NCBI GenBank assembly: GCA_938022295.1
Contig: CALIDR010000283.1
Location: 1 to 6,406, forward strand
DNA length: 6,406 bases
Reading direction: 5' to 3'
DNA from: an uncultured Burkholderiaceae bacterium
GTDB taxonomy: Bacteria; Pseudomonadota; Gammaproteobacteria; Burkholderiales; Burkholderiaceae_C
Shown: piece after piece, positions 4,680 to 6,406 of the stretch
Layout: every line of letters begins with the position of its first letter
Position numbering within the stretch: position 1 is the stretch's first letter
The notes under the pieces: generated by a model
Seen by the model: the letters and a program-made list of their open reading frames with translations, nothing else
Database searches by the model: none
What the model was told of the DNA's origin: nothing
Translations under genes and position numbers: made by a program

Positions 4680-6086
4680 CTAAGCGTCGCCGAGCCGCTG
4701 CCGGTGTCGCGCCACCTGCGCGCGCACCTGCGCCGGCGCGGTGCCGCCGGGTACGGCACGCGCGGCCATCGAGCCGCGCAGCGACAGCACGTCGTAGACG
4801 TCGGCGTCGATCGCCTGGTGGAACGCGCGCAGTTCGTCGATGGACAGCGCCGCGAGGTCGACGCCGCGCCCGATCGCGGCCTTGACCGCCGCGGCGACCG
4901 TCTCGTGCGCGTCGCGGAACGGCAGGCCCTTCTTGACCAGGTAGTCGGCAAGGTCGGTCGCCGTCGCGTAGCCGCGGCGGGCCGCGGCTTCCATCGCCTC
5001 GGGCCGCACCTGCAGCCCGCCCAGCATGTCGGCGAAGATGCGCAGCGTGTCGCGCAGCGTGTCGACGGTGTCGAACAGCGGTTCCTTGTCTTCCTGGTTG
5101 TCCTTGTTGTAGGCCAGCGGCTGGCCCTTCATCATCGTCACGAGCCCCATCAGGTGGCCGACGATGCGCCCGGTCTTGCCGCGCGCCAGTTCGGGCACGT
5201 CGGGGTTCTTCTTCTGCGGCATGATCGAGCTGCCGGTGCAGAAGCGGTCGGGCAGCGCGACGAAGCCGAACGGCTGGCTCATCCACAGGATCAGCTCCTC
5301 GCTCAGCCGGCTGACGTGCACCATCGCGAGGCTGGCCGCGGCGGCGAACTCGATCGCGAAGTCGCGGTCGCTCACCGCATCCAGGCTGTTCTGGCACACG
5401 CCTTCCATGCCGAGCTCGCGCGCGACGCGCTCGCGGTCGAGCGGGTAGCTGGTGCCGGCGAGCGCCGCGGCGCCGAGCGGCAGGCGGTTGACGCGTCGGC
5501 GCACGTCGGCCAGGCGCTCGGCGTCGCGCGCGAACATCTCGACGTAGGCGAGCAGGTGGTGGCCGAAGCTCACCGGCTGCGCGACCTGCAGGTGCGTGAA
5601 GCCGGGCATCACGACGTCGGCATGGCGATCGGCCTGGTCCACCAGCACGCGCTGCAGCTGCGCCAGCAGGCCGGCGATCGTGTCGATCTCGCCGCGCAGC
5701 CACAGCCGGATGTCGGTGGCGACCTGGTCGTTGCGGCTGCGCCCGGTGTGCAGCCGCTTGCCGGCGTCGCCGACGAGCGCCGTCAGCCGCGCCTCGATGT
5801 TCAGGTGCACGTCCTCGAGCTCGAGCTTCCACTCGAACGTGCCGGCCTCGATTTCGCGGGCGATCTGCGCCATGCCGCGTTCGATGTCGGCCAGGTCCTG
5901 CGCGCCGATGATCCCCTGCGCGGCGAGCATGCGCGCGTGCGCGAGGCTGCCGTCGATGTCGGCGCGCCACAGCCGCCGGTCGAAGCCGACGCTGGCGGTG
6001 TAGCGCTGCACGAGCGCGTCGACCGGCTCGGCGAAAAGCGCCGACCAGGCTTCGGACTTGTTGGCGAGGGGGTCGGGGGCGGTCAT
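4680..6086 (-). CDS. argH: Argininosuccinate lyase
   Basis: This 468-residue cytoplasmic protein (E. coli ArgH has 457) splits argininosuccinate into arginine and fumarate, the last step of arginine biosynthesis. It is a homotetramer of the fumarase/aspartase superfamily. Visible landmarks are LANKSEAWSALFAEPVDALV at the N-terminus, the substrate-binding TGRSRND (114-120), PGFTHLQ with the conserved H165, and the superfamily signature GSSIMPQKKNP (285-295), whose serine is the catalytic acid/base region. QPLAYNKDNQEDKEPLFD (322-339) is also typical of ArgH. The C-terminal domain (about 365-468) contains ATDLADYLVKKGLPFRDAHE. All conserved segments are present. The ATG at 6086 fits the family's N-terminus. 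The frame is open to an ATG at 6182, which would add 32 non-conserved residues and begin almost at the predicted transcription start. The upstream sequence lacks a strong Shine-Dalgarno site. The gene is divergent from a sensor kinase gene, the arrangement seen in Pseudomonas. Confidence 0.97.
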   Translation of the reverse strand: MTAPDPLANKSEAWSALFAEPVDALVQRYTASVGFDRRLWRADIDGSLAHARMLAAQGIIGAQDLADIERGMAQIAREIEAGTFEWKLELEDVHLNIEARLTALVGDAGKRLHTGRSRNDQVATDIRLWLRGEIDTIAGLLAQLQRVLVDQADRHADVVMPGFTHLQVAQPVSFGHHLLAYVEMFARDAERLADVRRRVNRLPLGAAALAGTSYPLDRERVARELGMEGVCQNSLDAVSDRDFAIEFAAAASLAMVHVSRLSEELILWMSQPFGFVALPDRFCTGSSIMPQKKNPDVPELARGKTGRIVGHLMGLVTMMKGQPLAYNKDNQEDKEPLFDTVDTLRDTLRIFADMLGGLQVRPEAMEAAARRGYATATDLADYLVKKGLPFRDAHETVAAAVKAAIGRGVDLAALSIDELRAFHQAIDADVYDVLSLRGSMAARAVPGGTAPAQVRAQVARHRQRLGDA

Positions 6087-6192
6087 GGCGGAGCCCGGTG
6101 TGTGGTCGGCGGCCGGGACTGGGGGGTCGAAGGCGGGCCATTCGGACACTCGGTGCGCGCGGGCGGCGCCGACAATGGCCACAAGCCGCCTG

Positions 6193-6198
6193 ATTCTA
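6193..6198 (-). promoter_or_regulatory. -10 box of the probable argH promoter
   Basis: On the - strand this reads TAGAAT, five of six matches to TATAAT, in an otherwise GC-rich stretch. The -35 position 17 bases away (GCGGCA, 6216-6221) is poor, at three of six. Transcription would start near 6186, leaving a leader of about 100 bases before the argH ATG. The opposite strand has CCGACA (6169-6174) and a weak -10 around 6192-6199 that could serve the divergent kinase gene, so the two promoters may overlap. Confidence 0.45.
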
Positions 6199-6214
6199 TC
6201 GGCCGCCTGCCGCG

Positions 6215-6406
6215 ATGCCGCCCCCGCCTGCCGACCCGCCGACGCAGCCCGACCCCCCGTCGTCGACCTGGGCGGCGAGCACGCGGCCGGGCACGTTCGA
6301 GGCGCGCGCGGCCGCGCCCGGGGTCGGCACGGCGCCGGTCGACCTGTGCCACCCGGCGTTCGCGCTGCGTGCGCTCGTCGGCGTGCAGACGGTACTGCTG
6401 CTCGCA
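6215..6406 (+). CDS. N-terminus of a sensor histidine kinase, LytS/AlgZ (FimS) type (partial)
   Basis: An open frame of 64 codons begins with the ATG at 6215 and runs off the end of the window. An in-frame TGA at 6191-6193 with no start codon in between makes this the earliest possible start. The first 40 residues are rich in proline and alanine (MPPPPADPPTQPDPPSSTW). Then comes VDLCHPAFALRALVGVQTVLLLA (42-64), resembling the segment before the first membrane helix in AlgZ/FimS-like kinases of beta- and gammaproteobacteria (a D-x-C followed by a LRAL/V segment). Its place, head to head with argH, is also where algZ sits in Pseudomonas, ahead of a LytTR response regulator and hemC. In that family the protein is an inner membrane kinase without a conventional kinase-domain ATP-binding pattern at this end. 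No Shine-Dalgarno sequence is seen. The identification rests on about 22 residues plus gene order. Confidence 0.65.
   Translation, partial: MPPPPADPPTQPDPPSSTWAASTRPGTFEARAAAPGVGTAPVDLCHPAFALRALVGVQTVLLLA

Noticed and set aside
4600..6141. Open - strand frame of 513 codons overlapping argH in another frame
   Set aside because: It is very rich in R, A, P and G with no domain; argH in the neighbouring frame is complete with its signature motif.
1..6406. CRISPR array, tRNA, rRNA, IS element or integrase
   Set aside because: No regularly spaced repeats, no tRNA-like cloverleaf arms, no rRNA segments and no transposase or recombinase motifs were seen on either strand.

Overview
The window is very GC-rich, with G or C at almost every third codon position. 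The proteins and gene order point to a betaproteobacterium of the order Burkholderiales (Rubrivivax/Methylibium/Leptothrix-like). The main reasons are a FadD that aligns almost end to end with the E. coli enzyme, a small DUF3149-type membrane protein, and argH placed head to head with a LytS/AlgZ-type sensor kinase. That last arrangement is also known from Pseudomonas (argH / algZ(fimS)-algR-hemC). The genus is an inference; no rRNA or other marker is present.

Layout, left to right. (1) Positions 1-88 hold the last 28 codons of a + strand regulator ending in a Fis-type helix-turn-helix. (2) Positions 89-193 hold two back-to-back hairpins. (3) Positions 194-340 encode a 48-residue single-pass membrane protein with a good ribosome binding site. 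(4) A short GC-rich hairpin separates it from the convergent fadD (377-2056, - strand), the long-chain acyl-CoA synthetase of fatty acid activation. (5) The fadD upstream region (2057-2186) is shared with a divergent gene and contains a perfect 22-bp palindrome. (6) Positions 2187-3431 (+) encode a two-domain protein, an N-terminal GNAT acetyltransferase fused to a C-terminal pol-beta-type nucleotidyltransferase; this is the most unusual gene here. (7) About 300 bases without a recognisable gene precede (8) a type II toxin-antitoxin pair, an AbrB-fold antitoxin (3730-4008) and a PIN-domain VapC toxin with a GTG start (4023-4439). (9) A 240-bp convergent gap leads to (10) argH (4680-6086, - strand), the last enzyme of arginine biosynthesis. 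(11) A divergent promoter region carries a good argH -10 box. (12) Positions 6215-6406 hold the start of a sensor histidine kinase that runs off the window.

Most genes are housekeeping or core genome: FadD, ArgH, the small membrane protein and the kinase. The toxin-antitoxin pair is the part that looks acquired: it has a less GC-biased third position, uses codons rare in its neighbours, and is flanked on both sides by the only long non-coding stretches. I see no CRISPR array, tRNA, rRNA, transposase or integrase. I found no clear evidence of a wholly new system. The best candidates for follow-up are the acetyltransferase-nucleotidyltransferase fusion and the palindrome in its promoter region.
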